DNA of 23,292 bases from JABJPE01 sp036340215. GTDB taxonomy: Bacteria; Pseudomonadota; Gammaproteobacteria; Comchoanobacterales; Comchoanobacteraceae. Below, piece by piece: positions 6,585-14,621 of this stretch. The stretch is from positions 1 to 23,292 of the forward strand of contig JAYYZF010000024.1 in assembly GCA_036340215.1 (NCBI GenBank), given 5' to 3'. The position numbers were made by a program, and so were the translations under genes. Every line of letters starts with the position of its first letter. The first letter of the stretch is position 1. The notes beneath the pieces were generated by a model. It saw only the letters and a list, made by a program, of their open reading frames with translations, did not search any database and was not told where the DNA came from.

Positions 6585-8045
6585 TTAGAAATACATACTA
6601 AATAGTGCTGTAACATAGTTTTCGCTAAAGCCAACTTGGTTACTAGTACCATCATATTTCTTTAGATGTCTAAATTCTAGGGACTGAACCGTATCCTTCC
6701 AGATATATGTGCTCAGTGCTAACTGATAGCTATCTCTTGGGAAATATACAAAGTCATCAGTATGCCCATAACCAAGACCCATTGCCAAAGGAAGTGGCCC
6801 TAAGAATGTTAGATGATCCAACTCTAAATGATAAGCCTTCGGCTGCCCTAGATTCAGTGCTGGACTTAAGCTTGAAATTATATCTTTAGTAGCATTTATA
6901 TACTCTGCATTTATAATCCAGTTACTACCTAACTCAAGCTTAGCGTATATATCATATGCTGGCACATAACTTTGGACGTCATAAGTAAGAGTCCCCCCTG
7001 TGCTTAATGTAGCATACTCTAGTAGCGACACAACTCCTTCTGAATCGGCAATATTACTTGTATAGCCTGCACCAAGAGTTAGCTTATTATCTTTACCAAG
7101 AGCTAATTTCTTTTCAACATTTGCACCCCAGGCATTAATATTATTCGTGTTACCTGTATTTGGCGTGGTCTCATTTACTTCTTTTGAATCGCTATGCATG
7201 ACAAAACCAGTAGCAACAAAGTCATCTCCTGCGTAACCAAGGTCTATACCTCTACCGCTAGTTCTACCCAATTTCTTTGTAAGAGAAGAGCTAACTAACC
7301 AACTACTATATTTACCAAAAGGCATATACATTTGACCAATAGAACCGTAAATTGGTGATTGTGTTAAATCACCAACTGTGATAAAGCCTCTTTTTAAATA
7401 CAAATTAGACCAAGAAGTAGAATTATAGGGACTACCTACACTCATAGCTTGCCATGAATACGGAGCGTATCCATTATCATAAGATATTGACATAAAGCCT
7501 GAAACCCAACGGCTAGCTTCAATAAATACATCTAATTCAGCTTGCTCAAGATCTAAATCAGTTGTGGAACTACCGTTAAAATCTTCACTGTACAATATAT
7601 CACCACGTAATACCCCACTCAGCTCAATCAATGGACGTGATAATTCTGGCAATCCTCTTTGAGCTTGGTATTTCTTACGTTGCTCTAGTAAACGCAAGTC
7701 TTCATTTAAACTGGAGAAGTTAACAACTAAATCTTGGCCATGATGAGCAGATCTTATACCTAAAGTTGGCGAAGTAGTTACTGCAACCGCGTGGAAATTA
7801 TTCTCGCCATATGCATCGGTAAAGTTCTCAGCTTTTCTCCTTTTACGAGCTGCAACTTTTTTACCTTTCTTTGTTGTTACTTTCTTTTTTGGGGCAGCAT
7901 TATTCAACTGCTTTTGTAGTTCAGCAACTTGTTTACCAAGCTTATCTACTTGTGCTTGCAAATCGTCCTTTGCGACGGCATTAACAGGGAGGCACAAGCC
8001 AAATACTACACCTGCACCAGCTATAGCTTTAATCGCTTTGCTCAT
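6585..8045 (-). CDS. LbtU/FslE/FupA-type outer-membrane siderophore porin
   Basis: An outer-membrane beta-barrel of the LbtU family (FslE and FupA in Francisella), whose characterised members take up ferric siderophore or iron. From the ATG at 8045 it has 486 residues; AGGAG (8053-8057) is seven bases from this ATG but only one base from the upstream ATG at 8051. A signal peptide (about 1-25, ending VNAVA) is followed by a short coiled coil (DLQAQVDKLGKQVAELQKQL, 28-47). A strikingly basic stretch (53-71) comes next, then the family segment VTTSPTLGIRS and LNEDLRLLEQR. The barrel contains YMPFGKYSSWLVSSSLTKKLG and ends in MYF, a typical barrel-assembly signal. It has its own promoter (8107-8135) and terminator (6533-6566), so it is monocistronic. 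Family assignment is firm; the substrate is not known. Confidence 0.85.
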   Translation of the reverse strand: MSKAIKAIAGAGVVFGLCLPVNAVAKDDLQAQVDKLGKQVAELQKQLNNAAPKKKVTTKKGKKVAARKRRKAENFTDAYGENNFHAVAVTTSPTLGIRSAHHGQDLVVNFSSLNEDLRLLEQRKKYQAQRGLPELSRPLIELSGVLRGDILYSEDFNGSSTTDLDLEQAELDVFIEASRWVSGFMSISYDNGYAPYSWQAMSVGSPYNSTSWSNLYLKRGFITVGDLTQSPIYGSIGQMYMPFGKYSSWLVSSSLTKKLGRTSGRGIDLGYAGDDFVATGFVMHSDSKEVNETTPNTGNTNNINAWGANVEKKLALGKDNKLTLGAGYTSNIADSEGVVSLLEYATLSTGGTLTYDVQSYVPAYDIYAKLELGSNWIINAEYINATKDIISSLSPALNLGQPKAYHLELDHLTFLGPLPLAMGLGYGHTDDFVYFPRDSYQLALSTYIWKDTVQSLEFRHLKKYDGTSNQVGFSENYVTALFSMYF

Positions 8046-8466
8046 TAACATTCTCCTAAGTTTAATAAAAGTTAATTAGATTTATTCATAACAATAAAAC
8101 GATCTCATTATATTTTCTAATTGTGGGTTTGTAAACTCTTGTGACAAGATATTAAGTATCAGCGCTAAACTTTGGAAATTAAGTGATATAACTAAAAAAA
8201 TTACGTAATATATTTGTAAAAATAATATGCAAACAAAAATTATAAGGATACACTGCTTAAAGTCTAGACATAGGAACTTAACTCTTCTAATATTAATAAA
8301 TACTAGGTAAAAAAAAGAGTATAAAGCTCTTCTACAAAGATGTTTTAGCCGATAAAAATATCTTAAACTTATGAAAGCAAACAAACTTGAATTTAGTAAT
8401 AATGTCATATTAAAATTGAATTAAGCTAATCACACAATAGCATAAATTCAAGAAATTAGGAGTAAA
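8046..8466. other. Divergent intergenic region, porin and RNase T (421 bp)
   Basis: This AT-rich region contains the porin promoter (8107-8135) and the RNase T ribosome site (AGGAG before 8467). A 10-bp palindrome ATTACGTAAT lies at 8200-8209. A 108-codon minus-strand open frame here is probably not a gene. I see no convincing RNase T promoter, although TTGAAT (8416-8421) upstream of CATAAA (8441-8446) is possible. Confidence 0.5.
8107..8135 (-). promoter_or_regulatory. Promoter of the large porin gene
   Basis: On the minus strand TTTACA (8130-8135), a 17-bp spacer and a perfect TATAAT (8107-8112) make a near-consensus promoter. Transcription would begin near 8100, giving a leader of about 55 nt. 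Confidence 0.7.
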
Positions 8467-9069
8467 ATGAGTATAACAATCAGAAATAGATTTAGAGGGT
8501 TCTTACCTATAGTGGTTGATGTTGAAACATCGGGCTTTGATCCAAATAAAAATGCAATTCTAGAAATAGCCTTAATTCCTATTTTAATCTCAAAAAAAGA
8601 GCAGAACTTTTGCCCAGAACCAGCCATTCACTTCCACATTAAACCTTTTAGTGGTGCAATAATGGACGAGCGTGCACTTGAATTTAATCAAATAAAACCA
8701 GACCACCCTTTTCGTTATGCCGAGGATGAAATGGAAGCTCTATCTCAGATAAATATAAAAATCTACAATTATTTAAAAATACATAATTGTACAAAAGCAA
8801 TCTTAATTGGACATAACTCTCATTTCGATCTTTATTTTCTGAATGCAGCCTACGCTAGACACAAAATGAAAAGCCCCTTTCATTCTTTTAGTAGTTTTGA
8901 TACTGCAACTCTTGCAGCTCTTGCATATGGCGAGACTGTTCTGGCTAAAGCCATGTATAAGGCGAAGATAAAATTTAACAGTGAAGATGCTCACTCCGCC
9001 TTATATGACACTGAAAAAACAGCTGAGCTTTTCTGTAAAATAATGAATAGCTATAATATGTTAAAGTAG
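8467..9069 (+). CDS. rnt: Ribonuclease T
   Basis: A 3' exoribonuclease of the DEDDh family that trims tRNA and other stable RNA ends. It has 200 residues; the E. coli enzyme has 215 and extends further at the C-terminus. RNRFRGFLPIVVDVETSGFDP contains D18 and E20 and is nearly collinear with E. coli RFRGFYPVVIDVETAGF. GHNSHFD contains D121, and EDAHSALYDTEKTAELFC contains H176 and D181. RPFHPF-like and FDTATLAALAYGETVL segments are also family-typical. AGGAG precedes the ATG. It is convergent with the 434-codon gene, whose stop lies 34 bp away. Confidence 0.95.
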   Translation: MSITIRNRFRGFLPIVVDVETSGFDPNKNAILEIALIPILISKKEQNFCPEPAIHFHIKPFSGAIMDERALEFNQIKPDHPFRYAEDEMEALSQINIKIYNYLKIHNCTKAILIGHNSHFDLYFLNAAYARHKMKSPFHSFSSFDTATLAALAYGETVLAKAMYKAKIKFNSEDAHSALYDTEKTAELFCKIMNSYNMLK

Positions 9070-9103
9070 TAATAGCTGAAACTTATACAGTGCCTAAATA
9101 TAG

Positions 9104-10408
9104 CTATGTATAATTGTTAGGTTTTATTATCTCTTCACCTTTACTAATAATTTTTTTTTGGAGAGCTGTTTCTATTTTCTTATAATAGTTATCATGCCAA
9201 TCTTGACCATATTTCTTTGATCTTTCTAAGCACACTTTATATATATCTGAATTATCATAGTTATTAGTTTTGATAAATCTTTGGGATAGCTCATCAAACT
9301 TAACTTTAAGATCACTATTGTTCTTAGCAGACAGAGCACTATCAATCTCAAACATACTAGCTATTATATCTTGAAACTGATCTCTAGATTTTATAGCTGC
9401 AACTCGCTCAAGAAGCTCACCTTGTATTTCAAAATAAATATGAGCAGTATCCATGCGCACTAAAGTTAGATTGTGTGCTACATCGCAACATTCTAACCAT
9501 TTATCTAAGCCAGCCTCACTATTATAATGGTTAAATTTGTGGTAACTGCATTTTACACTCAAAGGAGCTAAAATATGGTAATTATGCGATATACCACTTT
9601 TGACATTAATCTGATCTAATGATAGCTGTGAATTAACAAGCATAGAAAACTCAGTTCTATGAAGGCCTTTATTCAAAGGATCAGATTTAAAAATACTTTC
9701 TTTAGCAAAGTCACTATGAGTACAAAATTTAAAATTAGGGTTCCTAGTTTTAAGCGAGTTCTGTAGCACTAATTCATAGGATGAACTTATATGGTGCTGA
9801 AAATACACTCTACTATAGTTTGATTCAGGTCCATAGATATAATCTAAAAATGCTAATTGCTCTATGTAATAGTCAATAGCAATATCCAATACTAACTCTT
9901 TTATAAGTTTCTTATCATGACTGGTTAATATTAAATTTTCACGCATCTTACTCAATGGTATCTTGAGAGCTGAGTTAAGAAATTTATTTGCGTTTTCTCT
10001 ACAACTAGTATAAAAAACTTCATCCATACCAGGTCTTTTGTAAAAATAAGTGGGCAAGCTTTTTAATTTGAACTCTTGTGCACCCTGCGCAAAATTTTTT
10101 CTCCAAAAATTTAAAATATTAGCAAAATCACTATTTTGATATATATTGTCCCAAAGTAAATAACTTATTTTTTGTTCAGAATGAGTCCTAATACTAGAAG
10201 TTGGGTTAGAGTTATCATTGGTTGCTATTTCACTAGATAAATTACTATTTATTTCACCATAAGGAGCCGAAAAAAAACTAATTTCACTAACACTCGAATT
10301 ATCTTTAGATAAGTTAACTTTTTCACTAGCTGAATTTCGTAAATAACTACTATGACTTGAACCTTCAGTAACTGGCATCTTATTGACTCTTAACTCATAA
10401 CTAAGCAT
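9104..10408 (-). CDS. Unrecognised 434-residue protein downstream of a porin
   Basis: I do not recognise this protein. It has no signal peptide and no membrane segment. Residues about 12-80 are rich in Ser, Asn and Glu and look disordered. From about residue 85 (LLWDNIYQNSDFANILNFWRKNF) it becomes mixed and globular, with helical stretches around 160-195 and 340-430 and several His/Cys-containing loops (CSYHKFNHYN, LECCDVAHN). No catalytic motif is apparent. Neither start is well supported: the ATG at 10408 has AAGTG upstream and the ATG at 10378 (MPVTEG) has AAGAG. The gene begins 29 bp after the stop of the preceding LbtU-like porin with no hairpin between them, so the two are probably co-transcribed. 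A secreted or injected effector is possible given the composition, but nothing in the sequence proves it. Confidence 0.8.
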   Translation of the reverse strand: MLSYELRVNKMPVTEGSSHSSYLRNSASEKVNLSKDNSSVSEISFFSAPYGEINSNLSSEIATNDNSNPTSSIRTHSEQKISYLLWDNIYQNSDFANILNFWRKNFAQGAQEFKLKSLPTYFYKRPGMDEVFYTSCRENANKFLNSALKIPLSKMRENLILTSHDKKLIKELVLDIAIDYYIEQLAFLDYIYGPESNYSRVYFQHHISSSYELVLQNSLKTRNPNFKFCTHSDFAKESIFKSDPLNKGLHRTEFSMLVNSQLSLDQINVKSGISHNYHILAPLSVKCSYHKFNHYNSEAGLDKWLECCDVAHNLTLVRMDTAHIYFEIQGELLERVAAIKSRDQFQDIIASMFEIDSALSAKNNSDLKVKFDELSQRFIKTNNYDNSDIYKVCLERSKKYGQDWHDNYYKKIETALQKKIISKGEEIIKPNNYT

Positions 10409-10437
10409 CTAATACACTTAGGTAGGTTGATCTGGTA

Positions 10438-11583
10438 CTAAAAATATATTTTCAAGCCTAACACTGCCTGATTTTGATCATCTTTAGCAGAGTCATATGG
10501 CTTAAATTTATGTAAATCAAAGCTTGCCTTTGTGAACTTATCAAGATAGTAGCTAGCTCCAAGCTTGAAATGCTTCTCAGGAGAAAAATCTTTGAATACA
10601 TCATCGTTTAATGCTGATGCACCTGATGATTTTTCGTACTTACCATGTATTATTGCCTTATTACCATTAAGATAAATATATTTTTCTGCTATTAGTGACA
10701 CAACTTCAGGGGCTGTGTTAGCTGTTCCTACAACAAGGTCGCCATTGGCTTTTAAGTATTCAATATCGAAATGAGTATGAAATAACTCAAACTTTACATC
10801 GAAATCTATCATACTTTCATTAGCATCTGCTAAAGGAACCTCTTCGTTTGAAGCGTCTTTACCACGTAAAGTCGAGTAATTATCGATATATGATAAATTA
10901 GCTTCAAATTTAATTGCATTCAGAGCTTTAATATTCGACCCATCATAACCAAACCTCAAACCAAATTGATCCCATTTATCGTTTACTTCATCCTCATAGA
11001 TGTAAGCCTCAAAATCAAATCCGTATGGCGAGACGTAGCCAATAGCTGCATTAGTATTATGTGTAAATACTAGTGATTCATTTATTGAATAAACATTTGG
11101 ATATGGATCTTCGTAGTTACCGAAGAAAGTCCAGTCATGTCCAACTTTTAAGTAAATGTCTGGATGAAGAAAGCCTCTATATGAAATAAAAGCCTCTTTT
11201 ATTTTCATTTTATCAGACAACTCTTCATCAGATTTAGGAATATTATTTTTTAACTTAGATAAAGCAGTAGTTGACATGTGAAATACCATTCTATCAGTTA
11301 TCTGTGCATCTAAAAATATCTTGGCAGTCCTAACATTAAAATAGCTCTCTGAGCCTGTAGAGGGAGAATATGAGTTAGCCTTTTCATAAATAAGGTTAAC
11401 TGATCCCCCGTAGTATAAATGGTCTTTCCAACATGATGCGGCAGAAATTTTCGGAGAGTTAACGTTCATAACACGATTTGTTGCATCATCAGTAAAAATA
11501 TTACATGTTGACTGCGTTGCATAAGAGGTTGCTGTAAGCATAGTAGAAATCGCTATAAACAATCCTTTTTTTACTAATTTCAT
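10438..11583 (-). CDS. LbtU-like outer-membrane barrel protein, Cys-pair type
   Basis: A 381-residue member of the porin array. The start is placed at the ATG at 11583: GGAG (11590-11593) sits six bases before it but directly abuts the ATG at 11589, and the open frame extends uselessly further upstream. The signal peptide is MKLVKKGLFIAISTMLTATSYA. The plug-like N-terminus has RVMNVNSP (38-44) flanked by C27 and C51, then DHLYYGGSVNLIYEKAN. A family segment in the barrel reads YLKVGHDWTFFGNYEDPYPNVYSINESLVFTHN in pieces, comparable to the FGNY-type motif of LbtU porins. The protein ends LGLKIYF, a barrel C-terminal signal. It is closest to the array member at 14622-15827 in having the Cys pair and the SCW motif. 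A weak promoter (11643-11673) precedes it. Substrate unknown; iron or siderophore uptake is the family precedent. Confidence 0.8.
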   Translation of the reverse strand: MKLVKKGLFIAISTMLTATSYATQSTCNIFTDDATNRVMNVNSPKISAASCWKDHLYYGGSVNLIYEKANSYSPSTGSESYFNVRTAKIFLDAQITDRMVFHMSTTALSKLKNNIPKSDEELSDKMKIKEAFISYRGFLHPDIYLKVGHDWTFFGNYEDPYPNVYSINESLVFTHNTNAAIGYVSPYGFDFEAYIYEDEVNDKWDQFGLRFGYDGSNIKALNAIKFEANLSYIDNYSTLRGKDASNEEVPLADANESMIDFDVKFELFHTHFDIEYLKANGDLVVGTANTAPEVVSLIAEKYIYLNGNKAIIHGKYEKSSGASALNDDVFKDFSPEKHFKLGASYYLDKFTKASFDLHKFKPYDSAKDDQNQAVLGLKIYF

Positions 11584-11589
11584 TTTCAT

Positions 11590-11593
11590 CTCC
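11590..11593 (-). promoter_or_regulatory. Ribosome site that decides the porin start
   Basis: GGAG on the minus strand is immediately followed by ATGAAAATG. Only the second ATG (11583) has workable spacing, and it also gives the best signal peptide. Confidence 0.65.
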
Positions 11594-11642
11594 GTTTGGC
11601 TAAGCCAGATCAAAATTGATTTTAACACTGAAACTGACCAAT

Positions 11643-11673
11643 ATTCTAGTAAAAGTTTCCAGAACGCTTACAA
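11643..11673 (-). promoter_or_regulatory. Possible promoter of the 10438-11583 porin
   Basis: TTGTAA (11668-11673) and TAGAAT (11643-11648) on the minus strand are separated by 19 bp, one or two more than ideal. The start point would be near 11636. No terminator hairpin is evident after the upstream porin, so read-through is also possible. Confidence 0.35.
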
Positions 11674-11726
11674 TGTATAAATCTCATATCATTTGTCTCT
11701 ATAAATATAATTAATACCCACTAAGG

Positions 11727-13019
11727 CTAGAACTTATAATTAGCAGATATAATATATTGTCGCTGAGTAACAAATGAAGAATTAATGGGTGTAAAAGTAT
11801 GGTAATCAACTCCAATAGTCGAGAACTCATTCATATTATAGTCTAAACCTAGGTTGAAATGTTGATTCGGCTCGTTACCAGTAGTCATAAAAACAAACGT
11901 ATTCACGTTATCGGCATTTTTTTGTATTTCATACATAAAATGAACATCTGCTAACACATCATCCAACAGGAAATCATAAGAGGCGGCCAGGGAAATAACC
12001 TTGGGCTTTGCAGTACTAGTGGTTTCTCCAGCCATTATTATATCGTTAGCCTTAAAATACTCTATATCAAAATGATAATTATAACTATTAAGATTAATAC
12101 CAAGATTAATAACACTAGCATCTGTATTTGCATCGACATTATTATTGCTAGATGACTGCCCGGCATATGTTGAGTAATTATCTACATAGGATATATTTGC
12201 AGATAAAGAGGTATTCCTATCAAGCCTGCCATTTAAATCACCTGTATAATCTAATCTAAGGACACTGTGATCAATGTTGCCATCATCATTAGGCTTATAA
12301 AATTCAACACTAAAATCTACACCAGACTGACTAGCATAACCAAAAGTTATATTTATGTTTTTTGCTTGAACATAAGATTGATTAATCGAATAAACGTTAG
12401 CGTATGGGTTAGTATAATTACCAAAGATCCCATAGCTTTTACCAGACTTTATATAAAAAGGTAGAAAATCATCATTAAGAAACGTTAGGTAAGCCTCATC
12501 AACTAGGAGACTACCTGAGATATTTACATTTGATAGAGGTATATTATTTTGTGTGCTCCCTGAGGTATCCCCAGCAGTCCCAGACTGACTAGCAAGCATC
12601 ATATGAAAGCTTATATCATCATTTACTATTACATCGGTGTACAGCTGTAAGGAGCGGATCAGAAACTCGGTGTCACTTGAACTACTTGACATAGGATTTG
12701 CTTTTTCATAAATAAAACTCAAATTACCACCATAAGCAATTTTATCTTGTAATGATCCCAGCATGATACTGCTGGTTGGTGAATTCACATTAAGTTTTCT
12801 TTCAAGCTCTTTAATATCTCTTTTTGTTAAATGACGGTCTGAAGCTTTTGATTGGGAATTAACAAGATGCTCACCTGGAGATGACCTTCTGTCATAGCTC
12901 ACAGGGGCAGGATAATCTACAGGAGCATCAGCACTAGCACTACTCGCAGCATATGTATATGATGCAGGAAGCATTGAGTAAAAAACACAAATAGCTAGTG
13001 ATTTTTTTAAATTTGACAT
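11727..13019 (-). CDS. LbtU-like outer-membrane barrel protein with linker
   Basis: A 430-residue array member. The start at 13019 is set by AAGGAG (13029-13034) and a clear signal peptide (MSNLKKSLAICVFYSMLPAS, ending near YAA); the frame is open 20 codons further upstream without support. After the signal peptide it has an Ala/Ser/Pro-rich linker (about 25-55) and a short charged helix (TKRDIKELERKLNVNSP). The array's common core follows: KIAYGGNLSFIYEKAN, LYTDVIVNDDISFHMMLA and a YIKSGKSYGIFGNYTNPYAN motif. It ends ISANYKF. Unlike two of its neighbours it has no Cys pair around NVNSP. It is transcribed from its own promoter (13068-13096), with the terminator of the upstream gene lying just before it. 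Confidence 0.8.
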   Translation of the reverse strand: MSNLKKSLAICVFYSMLPASYTYAASSASADAPVDYPAPVSYDRRSSPGEHLVNSQSKASDRHLTKRDIKELERKLNVNSPTSSIMLGSLQDKIAYGGNLSFIYEKANPMSSSSSDTEFLIRSLQLYTDVIVNDDISFHMMLASQSGTAGDTSGSTQNNIPLSNVNISGSLLVDEAYLTFLNDDFLPFYIKSGKSYGIFGNYTNPYANVYSINQSYVQAKNINITFGYASQSGVDFSVEFYKPNDDGNIDHSVLRLDYTGDLNGRLDRNTSLSANISYVDNYSTYAGQSSSNNNVDANTDASVINLGINLNSYNYHFDIEYFKANDIIMAGETTSTAKPKVISLAASYDFLLDDVLADVHFMYEIQKNADNVNTFVFMTTGNEPNQHFNLGLDYNMNEFSTIGVDYHTFTPINSSFVTQRQYIISANYKF

Positions 13020-13067
13020 AGGTTTGCTCTCCTTAGCAGTAGATAGTTTTATTGTCATCCCGATTTG

Positions 13068-13096
13068 AATATACACCAACTACCAACTCATTACAA
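13068..13096 (-). promoter_or_regulatory. Promoter of the 11727-13019 porin
   Basis: TTGTAA (13091-13096), a 17-bp spacer and TATATT (13068-13073) on the minus strand. The start point near 13061 leaves a leader of about 42 nt. Confidence 0.55.
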
Positions 13097-13123
13097 GTGC
13101 ACTTCAAAGAAATCAATATAAAT

Positions 13124-13151
13124 AAAAAAGCCCGCGATAGTAGGCTTTTTT
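13124..13151 (-). terminator. Intrinsic terminator after the split porin gene
   Basis: AAAAAAGCC (13124-13132) pairs with GGCTTTTTT (13143-13151) around a 10-nt loop, 20 bp past the stop at 13172. The A/T flanks on both sides make it potentially bidirectional. Confidence 0.75.
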
Positions 13152-13171
13152 TAACAAACACACAGAATATT

Positions 13172-14261
13172 CTAGAAACTAAAAATAGCTCCTGCTGTTA
13201 ATATATTTTGATCATGTATGATTGTAGGAGAATTATTATTTTTCGCAAAGTAATCATACTGAACGAAATAATTTACGTCTTTAGTTTTTACATAATTAAG
13301 TGCCAAATTCACATGATATCCTGGGATTTGATCAGCATCGTAATTATCATTAGAAAGAGCATTATCGTGAAGTGCCCTCTCGTAAGCGACTCTTACTTGA
13401 GTGTTATTTGCTAATTTAGATGTAACTCCAAGCACCATGACTTCTGGCTTAGCCTCATTAGATGTAGAACCACTTATAGCAATGCCATCAGTTGCTAGAT
13501 AAAAAGCATCAACAGTATGCCTTCCCATATCTAGGGAGAAGTCTATTTCATAGCCAGCAACATTAGTATCTATATTTGTAACCCCGTCAGCACCCCATGA
13601 AGTACCGTTATATTGCATCATATTGTTGACATAAGACACATCTAGTTTAGTTTTAACACCTTTAATATCTGAAGCGTACGAAAACCTAGCATATGGATAC
13701 TGATCACTATCACCGCCGTTATAAACCCCAATATCAGCTGTTAAACCATTCTCAAATACTTTACCTAAATCCAATCTAGTGGTTATACTATTTACATAAC
13801 TATTTTTCAAACCCTTAACAACTGCGTAAGGATCATATATACCTAAAACGCCATAAGTCTCACCAGCAACTAAGAAAGTGCTAGTGTCAATTTTATAGTT
13901 TAAATAGGCTTCTTGAACCACCCAATCAGTTAAGCCTTCACCATCAAAAGTATTCTCAACTGTATCTGAAGCTACACTATTACCAAATCTAAAAGAAAAG
14001 TTATCGCCAATGTTAGCTAATAAATATATATGCACTACTAATAGCAAATTTATTTTCAACAATGGTATGAGGATAAGAAGCAGGCTCACCATGTTGGAAA
14101 AGAGGTATTACAAAGCCGCCATAAGACACACTAATGTCTTCACTAAGGCTAATAAAGCTTGTTGTACTTTTTACTTCGCTGTTAAAGTTACTTGCAAAAG
14201 CGGTAGCTACTGATGTAAAAGCTATAAAACCAAATATGGGTTTTAATAGAGGTATTGTCAT
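13172..14261 (-). pseudogene. LbtU-like barrel gene split by a frameshift at an AT repeat
   Basis: Two overlapping frames make up one array member. The first begins at the ATG at 14261 with a signal peptide (MTIPLLKPIFGFIAFTSVATAFA) and runs into a stop at 14013-14015, ending ENKFAISSAYIFIS. The second frame carries the remaining barrel from LLANIGDNFSFRFGN to the C-terminal AGAIFSF at 13172. Adding one AT unit to the ATATATAT tract near 14025-14035 fuses them exactly, giving SSAYIYLLANIGDNFSF. That aligns without a gap to NISLFTDVKIAKNMNF of the neighbouring paralogue. Removing one T from the following TTT also restores the frame. The restored protein would have 363 residues. Promoter (14362-14391) and terminator are intact and the rest has no other stop, so the break is recent, a sequencing error, or a reversible switch. 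Confidence 0.8.
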
Positions 14262-14361
14262 GAGGATTTCTATCTTAATGTCTAACGATATTAGCAATAC
14301 ACATGCCCATAAAATCTGCACATATAATAACTTGATTCGTCATGATTAACTTCTTCTGCAA

Positions 14362-14391
14362 ATTATAACAAGTACTTTTATAATTTAACAA
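14362..14391 (-). promoter_or_regulatory. Promoter of the split porin gene
   Basis: TTGTTA (14386-14391), an 18-bp spacer and a perfect TATAAT (14362-14367) preceded by TGT, an extended -10 element. It is one of the strongest-looking promoters in the window, which argues that the gene is not a long-dead relic. Confidence 0.65.
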
Positions 14392-14571
14392 CATGCGTCT
14401 ATAAGCATAAATAAAAAGAAACTTAAATTCTTAGCAATCACATTTTTTACACATATTAATACTTGTTAGATTTTAGGTCTTGAGCTTATATTGGATATAA
14501 TAATACTTATATGAAATAAGCCTATTCAAATTATGTTTTGATTATCAAGAGTAGAATTAATGTTTTTAAGA

Positions 14572-14599
14572 AAAAAAGCCTGCAGATGCAGGCTTTTTT
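14572..14599 (-). terminator. Strong intrinsic terminator of the 14622-15827 porin
   Basis: AAAAAAGCCTGCA (14572-14584) and TGCAGGCTTTTTT (14587-14599) form a perfect 13-bp stem on a minimal loop, 22 bp after the porin stop codon. Flanking A and T runs allow action in both directions. Confidence 0.9.
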
Positions 14600-14621
14600 C
14601 ACTAATTCAAGAATTAGAAAC

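Larger units (their letters stand above)
14262..14621. other. Intergenic region between two array porins (360 bp)
   Basis: It contains the terminator of the upstream porin (14572-14599) and the promoter of the split gene (14362-14391), with a leader of about 95 nt between promoter and ATG. The remainder is AT-rich and I see no gene in it. Confidence 0.6.

Noticed and set aside
8080..8135. Fur box upstream of the large porin
   Set aside because: The best alignment (near TATAATGAG, read on the minus strand) matches only about 10 of 19 positions, and most of that is the -10 element.
8200..8209. Palindrome ATTACGTAAT in the porin/RNase T gap
   Set aside because: Too short to stand out in DNA of this composition, and not placed at either recognised promoter element.
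8082..8408. Minus-strand open frame of 108 codons rich in Phe, Leu and Ile
   Set aside because: Composition is that of translated AT-rich non-coding DNA. There is no good ribosome site, and it covers the porin's near-consensus promoter.
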